64,000 bases of DNA from Cryptomeria japonica. Its lineage: Eukaryota; Streptophyta; Pinopsida; Cupressales; Cupressaceae. The notes beneath the pieces were generated by a model. That model was not told the DNA's origin. It saw only the letters and a program-made list of their open reading frames with translations, and did not search any database. Each line of letters opens with the position of its first letter. Position 1 is the stretch's first letter. The position numbers and the translations under genes were made by a program. This document shows, piece by piece, positions 44,981 to 56,306 of this stretch. The stretch is from contig NC_081408.1 in assembly GCF_030272615.1 (NCBI RefSeq), positions 763,918,173 to 763,982,172 of the forward strand, written 5' to 3'.

Positions 44981-46489
44981 ATGCATTACCCCTTTTGCGC
45001 TAAGACTATCATGTTTTGAGTTTATCTTCCTCACATATTCTAACAAGATGTTGTGGCGCCTAGTATGAGAAAGAGCACACCTTAGTTTTTAGAGTCCCAG
45101 TCCATGCAAGCGATGCACCGTCATCATGATTCCTTATACCTTAATGTATAACATTCTTGCTATATTGAAATAGGATTTCTCTTCATATCTATTTAACATA
45201 ACCAAAGCATAATGTCATTGTTGATGACGATGTTAGCACTACCAATGACAATGTATTCAAAATGAAACTCCTCTCTTAAAAAGTGCACTTGTATACGCTC
45301 CAAGGTTCCAGAAGGCTAGGTCTTAGTCATGTAGGGTAGATCAATGGGAGCAAATGTGTTGTAAACAAGAGGGTTTGTTGGTTTACCACTAGAAATATTA
45401 CAAACTTTCTCAAGAATGCAAATCTGTTTTTCGTATTTTCAAAATATATATGAAATGTAACTCTAAGTAACTACAATTATGCCAACTAGTCTACACTAAT
45501 TTAGATTGTAAATAAAATTACAAAAGATGAGGGTTAAGAGAAATCAATTTTGAAAATGAATTCTAACAAACAATGTTGATTAATGAATCATTCAAAGCAT
45601 GGAAGATCAAACCAGAATGAGAGAAACCATATCTGCATAAATTAGATTATCACAATTCATGGAAATATGATGCAATCATCTACAGAAACAAAACAATACC
45701 ACAATAATTTTCAGAACTCGTCAAAATTGTAAAGCCATTACCCATGCACACATGCAAGATGAAATTCCTAATAAGCTATTGGAAATTCGATGTAGCTAAG
45801 TTATCCCTCGCTCTTGAATTATTCAACAACCAACAATACCATTCACTAAGCTATTTGAACAATTAACACAAACTAAAATATTAAAATATGAATAAAATTC
45901 ATGCACATTTCACAAGATTTTGCAGAAATTTCATACCAAACTTGTATTAATATTTCATTAGAAAGTCTATTCAAAGTATCCAACCCTTATTACAATCAAA
46001 AGGAGGGTTTACATAGAGTTTGGAAATGAAAATCTATAAAGCCGAAACTAGAGTTTCTGGGCAAAATTACAACCCAAAATTAATTAAAACAAGCTGAAAA
46101 TTTGCTTAAAAACAAGTCTAAACTAAATCTTAACTCATATAAACTCTATCCAAGTGGTAGAAAACTGATTTGGGCTGCCAACTCCAAGGAGAAACACAAT
46201 TGCATCCACCATTTCAAACTATCAATGACTATCGATCTTTTACCTACGGATTTACATGAAAAACGGGTTTCTTTTCCTTCCATTTGCCTATTGCAGTTAA
46301 CTGAAAGCTATTGAAATTATTCTGACATGAAAAGCAAGGAATAAATTCTCTTTATTATTAATATTTATCCCTATTATGAACTGAGAGTTATTTGGTACAA
46401 AATAGAAACCAAAAATGCTTTTTTCCCTGTTTGACTTTTGACTTCTATTATTGGAATTTTAAAAAAATTGGATCAATTCAAACTTAACT
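44981..46489. other. Unassigned AT-rich stretch (1.5 kb)
   Basis: No coding frame of note; 46102-46314 is open by chance. I recognise no LTR ends or repeats. It may be the 3' flank of the decayed coding region at 46490-50270. Confidence 0.35.
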
Positions 46490-49400
46490 GTCAGCTCAAA
46501 AATGTTGCTCAAAGATTTCCATCACTCCTTGCAACTCCACTACAACTGGCGTTTTAGTATATTTTAATTTTATCACCAGGTTCTTAATAAGAGACTTGCA
46601 TTTCTTATTAGCATCTTCTAACTACGGTAGTTTAGCTTGCATGATCTCCAAATGCTTCTTAGTTGACATCATTTCCTCTATAATTTGTGAAGAGAAAATT
46701 TAATACATTTTCTCCTTGAAGTATTTTACCACAATCGTGACACTCTCCTTATCCAGCTTCTCATTCAGAAGAGTATCATGCAGACTCTCAAAAAATTCTT
46801 CTATATGAGATAATAAAGAATGAATAGAATTAATTTGTTCTATAATTTTGTCTTAGGCCTTAGTGTACTCCTTGATCAACATATTTGTGGCCCTTATCCC
46901 CTCCCCTAGTGTATCTCTATTTGCATCCTCCTCCAAAATTGTCTTTTTGTGCAGTAGGTTGAATTTTTTTTTCTTTTTTTCCAAAGTGTTGGGAAATAAT
47001 CCCCCCACAAAAGAATTGAATCTTGAATATTTACTCCTTCCCTTCCACTCCCTTGCAAGAGCTCATTCAATGCAATTAATCGAGTTTACAATTATCATAA
47101 TTATTCAAAACTTGACGAATGACAATTTATCCTAAATTTTCAATTTCCACTCTCCAGTTTAGAGCTTCTAGAATAAAAAAATCTCTAGCTACGTTTTCTC
47201 TAAACAGTCCTTGTGTAAGAGTAGTTTGAATGCTATTAGAGGGAGTAGTTGAATGAATGGAACCAAAGAGTTGGCTAATATACTCCTTTAATTCAACATT
47301 TTGAGCCTTCATCTCTTCCTTGGTCTCATCCTCTTTATTCATCCTCCAAAATATTTGATCTACTATTGTCTGAGAAAATGACTGCCACCTTCTTTATTCT
47401 ACTCTTCCAAATCCAATTATTGGATTTAAATCTTCTGCTTTCATCTCATTCTTTGGTTTATAAACCCATGGAATGATAATTTGGGCCTTTTGAGTCCTGG
47501 TATCATTTACTATTACCATTGCTAATTTCCTTGCATGTTTTTTTGGTTTCAGGAGTCTTGAAGGTTTTTTCTAACATAAATAAATCTATATTTGCCACCC
47601 CCTCGTATCTCCTTTCTCTTTGAGCAATCAACCATGCAAGTCAAGTAGGAGTAGAATTGGTACTTTCTCCTCTCATTTGCAAGGCATCTCCAATGTATTG
47701 GCGATATTTCTCTTGTTACTCTTCTTGCTTCTCTTCTTTATCATGCTTTTCCTTTTCTATGTGCCCTACAAGTTCTTCAAAATGGGCATGTTGTTATTGA
47801 GGATCCCCTAACATATCTACCTATATTTGTTCATTCATCACACTCTACTCCCTATGTGTTAGAGTTTGATCAATTTGTTATTTTGTGTTAGAAGGAGGAA
47901 TATCTTGACTTCCTCCTACCATTTCACCCAAGTCCTTCCCTGACATGGAAAGCAAAGCATCCTTAATTGCTTTATCAAAAAAATTAACATCAGGAGCAAC
48001 ATTATGAGATATATGTTTCTTTTGGCTCGAAAGAACTTGTATATGCTCATGTTACACCTCTAGTGTTGGTTCATCAATCTCAATCCTCTCCTCTTGTTCT
48101 CCTTGATGGGCCTGTTGTTGCATCTCTTCCTTCTTTTTGGGCTCAGCCTCTATATTTGTCTATATTCAAATAGTATCCCATGGCTGCTATTGAGATAGAG
48201 GTTCTACAAATGAAGATGGTAAGGGACCTTCTCCATAGAGGGTGGAGACTTGTGGGATGTAATATTTTTGTGAGATAGGGGCCTCTTGTTCCCATTGGGG
48301 GGATTCCTTGTCCATTTATTCCTTATTAATTGTGGCCCAAGATCTTCCTCCTCTTCCTCCTTTGAGCAATCTCATATTATATTAATTGGAGTCACTCCTT
48401 TGTTCTTCCTCAATCTTTTGAATACATTGGTACCTTTAGCCGAGGCTACCCTTCCTCCTTTTATTTAATGTTCACGGTAGTTGATCTAGTCCTTTGATGC
48501 ACTAAAGGAGTTGGGGTAGTAGGTGTACTATGAGGGTCCTTTCTCTTACCATATTGGGGAGGATTGCTTGAAGAAGATGTAGCTTGTTTTGTCTTCTTCC
48601 ATTTCATTTGCTAATGAAACTTTGACGGAAGTTTCTCCACATAAGGTCTATCATGTCTTATTGGGTTTCATGGAGGTGAACGCTTCCTCAAGGAACATGC
48701 TCCTAGATCTTTCTTCCCTTTTGTTGCAGAAGTTGGTTCCCCTTGTGATGTAGTCTCAACTAAATGAATTGGATGCATGGGATAAGGATTACCCATCCAT
48801 TTCTTGGTCCAGTGCAATAGATCCTTAGCTCTTAGCTCGATATCTTATTTCTCTACGAGGTTGGGATCAACATTATGAATCAGGATATCTAAAATATTCT
48901 TCTTTTCATATAGAAGATGTAAATCATTCCCATTATCAACTTCTTTAATCTTCTCAGAAACCATAAATTAGCTACCTCAATTGCCAAATCCAAGCTTAAT
49001 TTGTAGTAGTCTGCGACTCTGACTTCATGATAATCTATGCAATTGGTCCAATGATCTTCAACATGTGGCACATGTTTAAAGTGATAACTCATGAGTTTAT
49101 TGAATGTGCACACTGAATTAAACTTATCATGATCAATTCTCAATAGGTCCAAATAGAACTCAAGTAACTATACCTCTAAATTTTTAGCAACTTTCATATT
49201 GAGCATGAGTGTGTTTCTACATTGACTGGAAGATGAAAACATGGCTATGTTTTCTCTCCACCAACTTGTGGGCATCTGCTATTTGTCTATACAACTCCAA
49301 CACAACTAATTTGTCACAAGGGTATCAAGGTAGCTTTTAGGGTGGTACAATGCAACCATTGACCCTTATATAAGTGAGTCTTAAATTGATTGAAGTAGCT

Positions 49401-50270
49401 CCCAAAATGGCGAATTGATATGATCGCTACAAAAACAAAGAAGTCATTGACAATATGGTGATCTTCCCCACTTCTATCTTTTTGAAGCTAAGGGTAATGA
49501 TGATATACAAGGGTATTTTCAAGAGAACCCTATCTCCTCAATCTAGGGTAAGTAACTTGAGCTACAAGTAAGTATACTACATATGCAATCATATAAACTT
49601 TGGGTTTGTCTTGATTTGTTGCAGCTACTCATCCTAAATGTCACTTATTGTTCTTCCCCAATCAATATATTCAGTCCTAGAATTTTTTTTTCTTGATGAA
49701 AAACAACATCCAAGGGAAAATTCATGTGCATCTAGTAGCCCCACCACTCTACTAAGGAGAGCAACATAGTTTCAAGAATCTAAGTGAAAGTAAGCTCAAT
49801 AAAAAATCTTTATCTGCTCAAGTTGGCTTGGTTTTTTGGACTTCTTCATTAAGTTATCATTAATGTAGCTCATGGGGTCCTTTTATTCATGATAGTATTT
49901 TTCTCCTTGTGTTATTGTGGCATGCACATATGAATCATAAATATGAAACACATCTTTAATAGTGTCAAGGGAGATATCTAGGATCACAATATCAAGTGGG
50001 TCATATACCCTTCTTTCATCAGAGTTATACTTATAAGAATAAGTCATTATTAAATTAGGAGACTATAAAGCTACTGGGAATCATGTTGCTTGAACCAATC
50101 CTAATCAAACTAATGAAGTAGCCTAAGTGGTTCTCCCATCTAGTCTAGTCATCCTCTGTAGGAACTCATTTAGGTCCACATGTCTTATGTTCATATTAGT
50201 AACATCTCAATCCAACTAATCCAACTTGGTGGGAGGAAGGTAAGTGTCAAATTTGTACTTCATCATGATC
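46490..50270 (-). pseudogene. Large decayed protein-coding region, unidentified
   Basis: Read on the minus strand, a very long protein is discernible through many stops and shifts. Its N-terminal part (about 50260-49900) has MMKYKFDTYLPPTK, HVDLNEFLQRMTRLDGRT and DISLDTIKDVFHIYDSYV. A middle block (about 49240-48890) has MFSSSSQCRNTLMLNMK near its start and LLRIDHDKFNSVCTFNKLMSYHFKHV, then VADYYKLSLDLAIEVA. A long hydrophilic Pro/Ser/Lys-rich part follows (48800-47400). A Glu/Lys-rich coiled-coil C-terminus (47340-46490) includes EEFFESLHDTLLNEKLDKES. The layout (globular start, disordered middle, coiled-coil end) parallels ORF2 of elements A and B, but I see no clear residue match. No LTR flanks it. 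Function unknown. Confidence 0.4.
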
Positions 50271-51054
50271 AACCTTGATTCAAACACCACCAACTCTACA
50301 AAAAAAAACTAATATTAGAAGTTTTATTACTAAATCTAAACAAAAAAATAACAACTACTCTAATGGTGAAAACACCTTATTGAAACCATACCCAAGTTTA
50401 AAATTTTGCAAAATTTTAGAGGATGGGGGTAATAACATCCATGATCCTTGCTTTAAAATAAGCTCTTTGAACCTTTCAGGGGTCGGGGAAGTCATCACCT
50501 TCAATCCCAATTACATCATACAATGGCAGGTGTAGGGGTCGAGGATATCACCATCCGCAATACTCATTACAAAAAGTATTGGGGGTCAAGAAAGGTGACG
50601 TCCCCAATCCCCGATTTTTTGAAGAGTACTCTTTATTGATCATCGGTGTTGTTCAATCCCCAATTCCTAATAACAAGAATCAGGGGTTGAGCATACCCAG
50701 TCCTCGAAAAGGATCATGTAAAGCAAGAAGAAAATCCCAAGGTGAAAAAATATGGAAATGAAACCCCAACTCGAGGTTTCACCTTTCATCGATCCCCAAG
50801 CAATCCGCTTCAATAATGAAAACTCTAAGTAGGGAAAGGAAGGAAACTAAACCTAAACATAAAAAACAAATGAAGCAACATTAAAATAAAGGGCACATAC
50901 CTAATCGTACTATGGTTGCAAAGAAAACACAAGACAAAAGCCCTAACATGATCCTAAAGGGATAGGAGGAAGGATGAGGTTTCAAAGAAAATTTAACACA
51001 CAAAAAAAATAAAAACAAATAAGGAGGAAAAAGAAGTAAAACAAAACCAACCTT
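50271..51054. other. Unassigned stretch with degenerate tandem repeat
   Basis: Upstream of the decayed coding region. It contains three imperfect copies of a ~50-base unit (see 50479-50630). No other feature recognised. The right end lies against the C2-like LTR. Confidence 0.4.
50479..50630. repeat. Degenerate tandem repeat, about 50-base unit
   Basis: Copies start at about 50479 (GGGGTCGGGGAAGTCATCACC), 50535 (GGGGTCGAGGATATCACCATC) and 50582 (GGGGTCAAGAAAGGTGACG). The first two also share AAT..C.ATTACA. More distant copies may lie around 50420 and 50690. Unit spacing is 48-56 bases. Confidence 0.45.
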
Positions 51055-51477
51055 AGAAACAATCCCCGAAGCAACCCAAGATCTAGAGGCCAATGAAAAG
51101 CACAAAAGCAAGAGAGAATAAAATAGACAAGAACAAACTATATTCTCATCAAGATGCAAAATTCCCAACAGAGTACAATTTAGATTAGCCATCTTATAAA
51201 GGCAAGCCTATCAGGAAATGAGAGCACACAATAATGACATGTGGCCCAATGAGATACAAGGGTAGGTAGGAGAAACAATAGATAATTCCACTAAAGGTGG
51301 ATCACCCACCAAAGGTGGAACAAGATAACAATATAACACCTCAAAAGGTGGAATTTCTCCTACAACCATCTTCCCTAGATATGCAATTCCATAAGTGTCT
51401 CATATGCAAATTACAATGAATGCATTAGCCTAATTCAACTTAAGTAAAGTGTAATTATGAGACATAATTTACACCAA
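51055..51477 (-). repeat. 3' LTR of the C2-like derivative (diverged)
   Basis: It aligns with 18919-19366. The TGTAGGATTTTG start is not preserved. The end reads TTTACACCAATA in place of ACACCAACA. It carries TTTATAAG in element sense near 51193, corresponding to the C2 TATA box. Confidence 0.65.
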
Positions 51478-51935
51478 TACCCCCCCTCCCCGTTAAGTGC
51501 AACTTAGGGGAATGTGGAGTTAAGATATCAATGAAAGATGCGTCCCGACTACAAGCCCATGTTAGGTACCCATGTACAAATGCAATGCAATCTCTCACAA
51601 ATGGAGAAAGAGAGAAAAACCCAATGGAAAAAAACTCCCCCGCCTCCCCCCCCCCCCAAAAAAAAAAAAAGGAGATAGAAACACACAATGCTATCAGTGA
51701 AGAATGAGAAGGACAAAAACCCATGTGAGGAAAAAGTCCCCCCAATAAGAGAGAAGAAGAGAGACAAAGTAGCCCCTCCTAAATATAGAATGTGCACCAA
51801 TGGTAGAATCTCAAAACTAAATGAAGAAGCTACTCCATGATTGACGAACAACATTCCTCCCCTTAGGAAGAAACAAAACCAAAGGTGTATCCAAGAAATC
51901 TCCCTGATCCTAAAAGGAATATGTATGAAGAAAAC

Positions 51936-52618
51936 TCATAATGTATGGAGTCTCTGAAAGCTACTCAAGTGTTCCCATGTCAATGTTGAAAGTTGCCTCT
52001 TCCAAATCAAGTGTACTAACTTCCATACTATTGAAAAAGACAATCCAAGATCTAGTGAAGATGAATGTAGAACATGATCCAAAGACTCAAGTGTCCCCTC
52101 TAAAGATAAAGTGACCTTCTCCAAATGTTGTACATAAGTATGAAAAATCACATCAAACTCAAAAGAATGATCATGCAGAGAATGAACAAGAGGGTCAGAG
52201 TGCTCCCTCACAACAACTAAAGAAGAAATATCATTAATGATGTCTCCCAAATTTGCGCTGTAGGACTCCATAAAAAAAGTTGTAATGTCATCAAATATTC
52301 ATCCCAAGGAAATATATTTGGAAGTAAAGGTATATCTTGCTACACAAAATCACAAGATGCCAAAATTGTAGCAATACAAGCATCATCAAGTACAATAGTA
52401 GATGTGATATCAATAGGAGGAGATGAAATGCAAGGCTCAAGAATGGGATCACATGTGAGAACACCCAAGTTCAAGTAACCAAAGTTCTCCTCAATATCAA
52501 AATCCACACAATAAGCATGATCACCATCTAAAGAATCAAACTCATCGATAGGAACAAAATGTAAAAAGGAGTACAACCAAGATGCATGATCCGCCACCCC
52601 AATAGCAATTGTAGACAT
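51936..52618 (-). pseudogene. Unidentified coding region in the C2-like derivative
   Basis: Two minus-strand frames, 52618-52340 (92 codons) and 52271-51936 (111 codons), probably belong to one protein with a frame break between. The first is acidic (FDSLDGDHAYCVDFDIEENF, DPILEP). The second is leucine/serine-rich and could form helices (NLGDIINDISSLVVVREH, VQHLEKVTLSLEGTLESL). No zinc, protease, integrase or polymerase motif is visible. No similarity to C2 pol is seen. Function unknown. Confidence 0.35.
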
Positions 52619-52620
52619 TG

Positions 52621-52756
52621 AAAAATGTCTTTTTCATCATGCACTAATTATTCATCCTAATTAATTAAGTATTTTTTTAATTATTTAATTAAGCTAATTA
52701 TTCTTCTCAAATTGGCTCAATCATCACATTCAACATTTCTAATTTCCAATAAGAGC
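52621..52756. other. AT-rich junction
   Basis: TAATTAATT/TTAATTAAG runs between the C2-like derivative and the LINE fragment. No gene. Confidence 0.5.
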
Positions 52757-53640
52757 GCCTTTCCAAGTGCCTCAGTTGCCGAAGGTCACTGTTGGCGAGG
52801 ATGGTCCTGAAATTTGTCTCCCCGATAATGTTATGGATAATATCACCTCCTCCCTACACCTCTGCTTAGTGGGGAGATTCTTGGCCTTCAGACCCATGAT
52901 AGACATGGTTTGGAGATGGGTTCGTTCAAGATGAAAACTAAATGGTAGTGTCTCTGTCTCTGCTATGTCGGGTGAGCTCTTTCTATTCAAGTTCACTACT
53001 GAGGAGGAATTTATTTTTGTCCTCTTTGGTTCGTGGTCCTATGGCAAACACTACTTGGCCCTCTCTAAGTGGAAGCTGGGGTTTGAACCTAGTGCTGATC
53101 TCCTTAGACTTGCTCCAGTTTGGATCAGACTACCTGGCCTCCCTTTGGAATTCTTGGACGATACCATTTTTAGATGGATTGGCAACTCATTTGGCCAGTT
53201 CATTGCTACTGACAATGTGATGATGCAGAAGTCCAGACTCGTTTATGCTTGCCTCTGTGTGAACATGGTTGTTAACAACCCCGTCCCTAACTTCATCTCT
53301 CTCAAATCAAAATGGGGAAAATGGACACAAGCTATTGTCTATGAGAATGCCTCCCTTTATTGCCAAAGATGTGGAAAGCATGGCCATGTGATAGCTAATT
53401 GTATGGCCCCTCTACTTCCAAAGGTAAAACAAAATGAGAAATTGTCCTCCCTAGGTATTGACAATGAGGATTCGATGTAGGATGTTCCCCCACCTTGCCC
53501 CCCGATCACTGACAAGGTTGAGTACCCAATTAAGGACTCGATGGAAAGGAATGATTCTCAAATACCTATTGAGGATGACTCCTTCCTGGAGAGTATTTCA
53601 ATATAATGAAGACCCCTGACCCCAAGGCAACCCCCCCTCC
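52757..53640 (+). pseudogene. LINE-type ORF1 fragment: DUF4283 domain and CCHC knuckle
   Basis: The main frame, 52965-53480, gives a DUF4283-like RNA-binding domain: LFLFKFTTEEEFIFVLFGSW, then YGKHYLALSKW, then LAPVWIRLPGLPLEFLDDTI and VNMVVNNPVPNF. The zinc knuckle CQRCGKHGHVIANC follows. The reading extends upstream at 52757-52964 with a stop near 52927, and downstream into an acidic, Pro-rich tail (53481-53640) with a TAG at 53478. This domain pair is typical of ORF1 of plant L1-like LINEs and related zinc-knuckle proteins. The endonuclease and reverse transcriptase are absent, cut where element B begins. It would bind the LINE RNA. Confidence 0.75.
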
Positions 53641-53702
53641 TTGGGGAACTGCTTGGGTCCAGACCTAGAAGAGGGAGATATCTCTTGGAGGGAGGAAGAA
53701 TC
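53641..53702. other. Junction between LINE fragment and element B
   Basis: Short tail of the LINE fragment. At 53703 the sequence switches to element B LTR, starting inside that LTR and not at its TG end. Confidence 0.55.
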
Positions 53703-54324
53703 GGATTTCAGAGAACAGTCAAGGAATAGAGTAAACATAAGGGTTTATCGAGTTAATATATGGATTACCGAGGTATGCTATAAGCAAGGTAATATTATTT
53801 TGAGCATATAGAATTTGCTATAACATTCCAGATGTAAAGTTGCAGATATTTGTAATGATTTATTATAATATTTTGAAGTTGTAAGAGAAACCTTTAACAG
53901 GGTAAAAGACTCTAACAAAGTCTATAAATTGTAAAGCCTCTAACCAGGTGCAACATTTAAAATAAGTGTTGTAAAATCCTTTAGAAAGGTAGATCTAACA
54001 GATCTTGATACTCCTAACAGGGTAAGCTATCAGAAATATCTAAACATGTAGCTCTAACTGAGCAACCTTTAGTATTGCAGTAGTGAAGTTGTGAGTGCCA
54101 TCCCCACCATAGTTTTTCTCTCTAACCAAGAGTTTCTGCGTAACCAAAATATATGTGTTATGGAGTGAATCATGTATGATTGTTATCTATTTGTTTTAGC
54201 TTTATAGTATGTTACTGCACTATTCGATTTATGCATAACAGTAAAGTTATTGTTGAAGAAAAGTTTTGATGTACGATTCACCCCTCCGCTCTCAATACAT
54301 TAGCTTTCCATATTGGGCCTAACA
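53703..54324 (+). repeat. 5' LTR of element B, 5'-truncated (622 bp)
   Basis: It matches 60557-61179 nearly throughout and ends GGGCCTAACA. The first ~578 bases of a full LTR, including the TATA-like string, are missing. The C-tract motif (GATTCACCCCTCCGCTCTCAATACAT) lies at 54276-54301. Confidence 0.9.
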
Positions 54325-54326
54325 AT

Positions 54327-54338
54327 TGGTATCAGAGC
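54327..54338 (+). other. Primer-binding site of element B (initiator Met-tRNA type)
   Basis: TGGTATCAGAGC, two bases after the LTR. It is the same primer class as the chromovirus, C2 and C4. Confidence 0.93.
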
Positions 54339-54386
54339 TTCAATCTTGGAAAAGGGTTTAACTACCTAAAGAGAAAGATCTTATCA

Positions 54387-55659
54387 ATGGCAGGCTATAA
54401 ACAATCTCGGAGAATTGTATATCTGCAAGAAGAGTTGGATCATGCTAATCAAGTGATTGCAGACATGCAAAGACAAATGCAAAAGTCTCTGAAAGTTAGA
54501 AGAAGGTTATCTGATGATTTGCAGGACTCTGAAGAGTTAGTGGAACAAATTGAAACATCATCTGAGAACAGTATGTCTGAAGAGACTGAAGAAATGATTG
54601 AAGTGTTGAAAGAAAAGAACAAAGCACTGACTGATCAACTAAAAGCAATGAAAAGAGAACATGAGCATTTCAGCATACAGATGACTCAAAATCTTGATGC
54701 ATTGAGGATAGCCGAGGACAAAGTAAGAGATATAGAAAGAGAGAAACAACAACTTGAAGCATTAGTATCTGAAAAGAATAATGAAATCATAAGATTGACT
54801 GAGATTCAACAAAATCTGTCAGATCAACTAGGTTATGCACATCATGAAGCAAATCTGAAAGATGATGAGAATCAAGCATTGAAACTTGAAGTATCAAGGT
54901 TGACCGATGAACTTGAAATAGAAAAGAAATCCAAAGAAACACTGAAGAAGAGTTATGAAGCATCAAAGATGTTGGATGAGCAACTGAATACAACAAGACC
55001 CAACAAAGATGCAGGACTCGGGTACAAAGGAAAAGACTCTACTGAGAAGGGAATTCATACTGCCGAGAGAGGAGAATCATCAAAGCAAGCTGGAAACAAG
55101 AAGAACATCAAAAGAAAGAATCCTATTTGCAACTACTGTGGAAATCAAGGTCATACTGCCAACATGAGCCAAATCAGAAAAGGTAAGCAATCGAATGTCA
55201 CTAAGTCTAACGATTATTGTTACAATTACAATAAATATGGTCACACATTTAACCAATGTAGGACAAAGTCTGCTAGCAATTATAAGAAGGCAAAATTCAA
55301 AGGGATTTGTAAAAAATTGCAATAGATATGGACACAGTACCGACAAGTGTTGGTTTAAGCAAAAGAACTATATGTGGTCTGCACACCGAGCAAATACTAG
55401 AAGCTACCGAACTCACAGAGAACTTAACCGACCATATGCTACAGTACCATGGGATTACAGTACAAGGATTTGGTGTGAATGTTGTGGAAGATATGGACAT
55501 ATAAGTTCCAACTTCTTTATAAGGTTTGGAATGAACAACCGAAGATCATGGAGAAATCCTGGTATGACATGTTTTCATTGTCACAAAGTTGGACACTTGG
55601 CTGGAGATTGCAGAGATCAACCTAGAGGAGACACTGAAGAAATAAAAGGCAAATTATAG
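54387..55659 (+). pseudogene. Element B ORF1: coiled-coil protein with five CCHC-like knuckles (frameshifted)
   Basis: ATG at 54387 follows the primer site by 48 bases. The first ~220 residues are strongly coiled-coil (LQEELDHANQVIADMQRQMQ, VLKEKNKALTDQLKAMK, QALKLEVSRLTDELEIEKK). AGLGYKGK follows, matching the GLGF motif of element A ORF1, then a Lys-rich linker. Knuckles: CNYCGNQGHTANMS (last Cys lost), CYNYNKYGHTFNQC (second Cys lost); then, across a one-base slip in an A-run at about 55309-55315, CKNCNRYGHSTDKC, CECCGRYGHISSNF (last Cys lost) and CFHCHKVGHLAGDC. The second frame ends at 55659. Most copia gags have a UBN2 capsid domain and one knuckle; here the capsid part is absent and the knuckles are multiplied. 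Likely RNA-binding. Confidence 0.75.
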
Positions 55660-56306
55660 ATGATTTGGAAAAAGAAGGAAATTGTGTCAAATGAAGAAAG
55701 CACCTTACCTACCGAGTTAGGTGCACCTATTCCAAATTAATCGGTAAAGGTACGAAGGGACTGCATTCTCTCAAAAGATTAAATCTTAACAGTTCCTACT
55801 TTATTATGTACTTAATTCAAAATTTGGATAACTAAGATGTATTAGTAAGTTTGAAGTTCTATCAAAGTCTTTTGAAAGCACTATACAGGAAACCTGTCAA
55901 GTCGGTAACTATAGGAAACTTGTCTAGTCAGTAAATGAAGGAAATCTGGCTACTTGGTTAAAGCGGAAAAGGAGAGTAAATCGGTTTAGTGAAACCGAAA
56001 GCATTTAATGTTTTAACCTAACCTGCATGGAGCCCCATAAGGTATATTGTGTACTTAAAGTATTTACGTGATCATTTTTCACTTACCAAGTTTTCAAGAG
56101 AGCATAGCAAAGAGAATCAAAGGCGATCAAACCTCCTCCCAAGTGAATTCAAGGTATTTACATCAATCTCAATGCATTGTTAAGCTGGTTTACCAATCAT
56201 ATCTGTTGAAGATTTCTGTTTCATATTTGTTAAGAGGAAAAGCATTTGTCATTTGAAAGTTTTCAAACCCTAAGGATCTTTTGATAATTTCTATCTGAAA
56301 TCTACA
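55660..56306 (+). other. Spacer between ORF1 and ORF2 of element B
   Basis: No coding frame. It contains GCATTTAATG (about 56001), TCGGTAA repeats, and CAAGGTATTTACATC near 56150. GCATTAAATG and GAGGTATTTAT occur in the same order in the element A spacer. A GTATATTGTG string near 56042 is a weak TATA candidate. AAG-GTATTT could be a 5' splice site (inference). Confidence 0.45.

Larger units (their letters stand above)
51055..52620 (-). mobile_element. C2-like LTR and 3' end joined to unrelated coding sequence
   Basis: 51055-51477 is a diverged copy of the C2 LTR (shared AATGAAAAGCA, AACTATATTCTCATC, ATGACATGTGGC, AAGTGTAAT...TTTACACCAA). The same polypurine tract and 3' untranslated pattern as C2 follow (51478 to about 51790). 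Where C2 then has RNase H, this copy instead has minus-strand frames of another protein (51936-52618). It therefore looks like a non-autonomous or recombinant derivative using a C2-type 3' end. The first bases of the LTR are unclear and the 5' end of the element is missing. Confidence 0.6.

Noticed and set aside
50479-50630. CRISPR-like or satellite array
   Set aside because: Only about three degenerate units, variable spacing, no spacers, and the genome is clearly plant nuclear.
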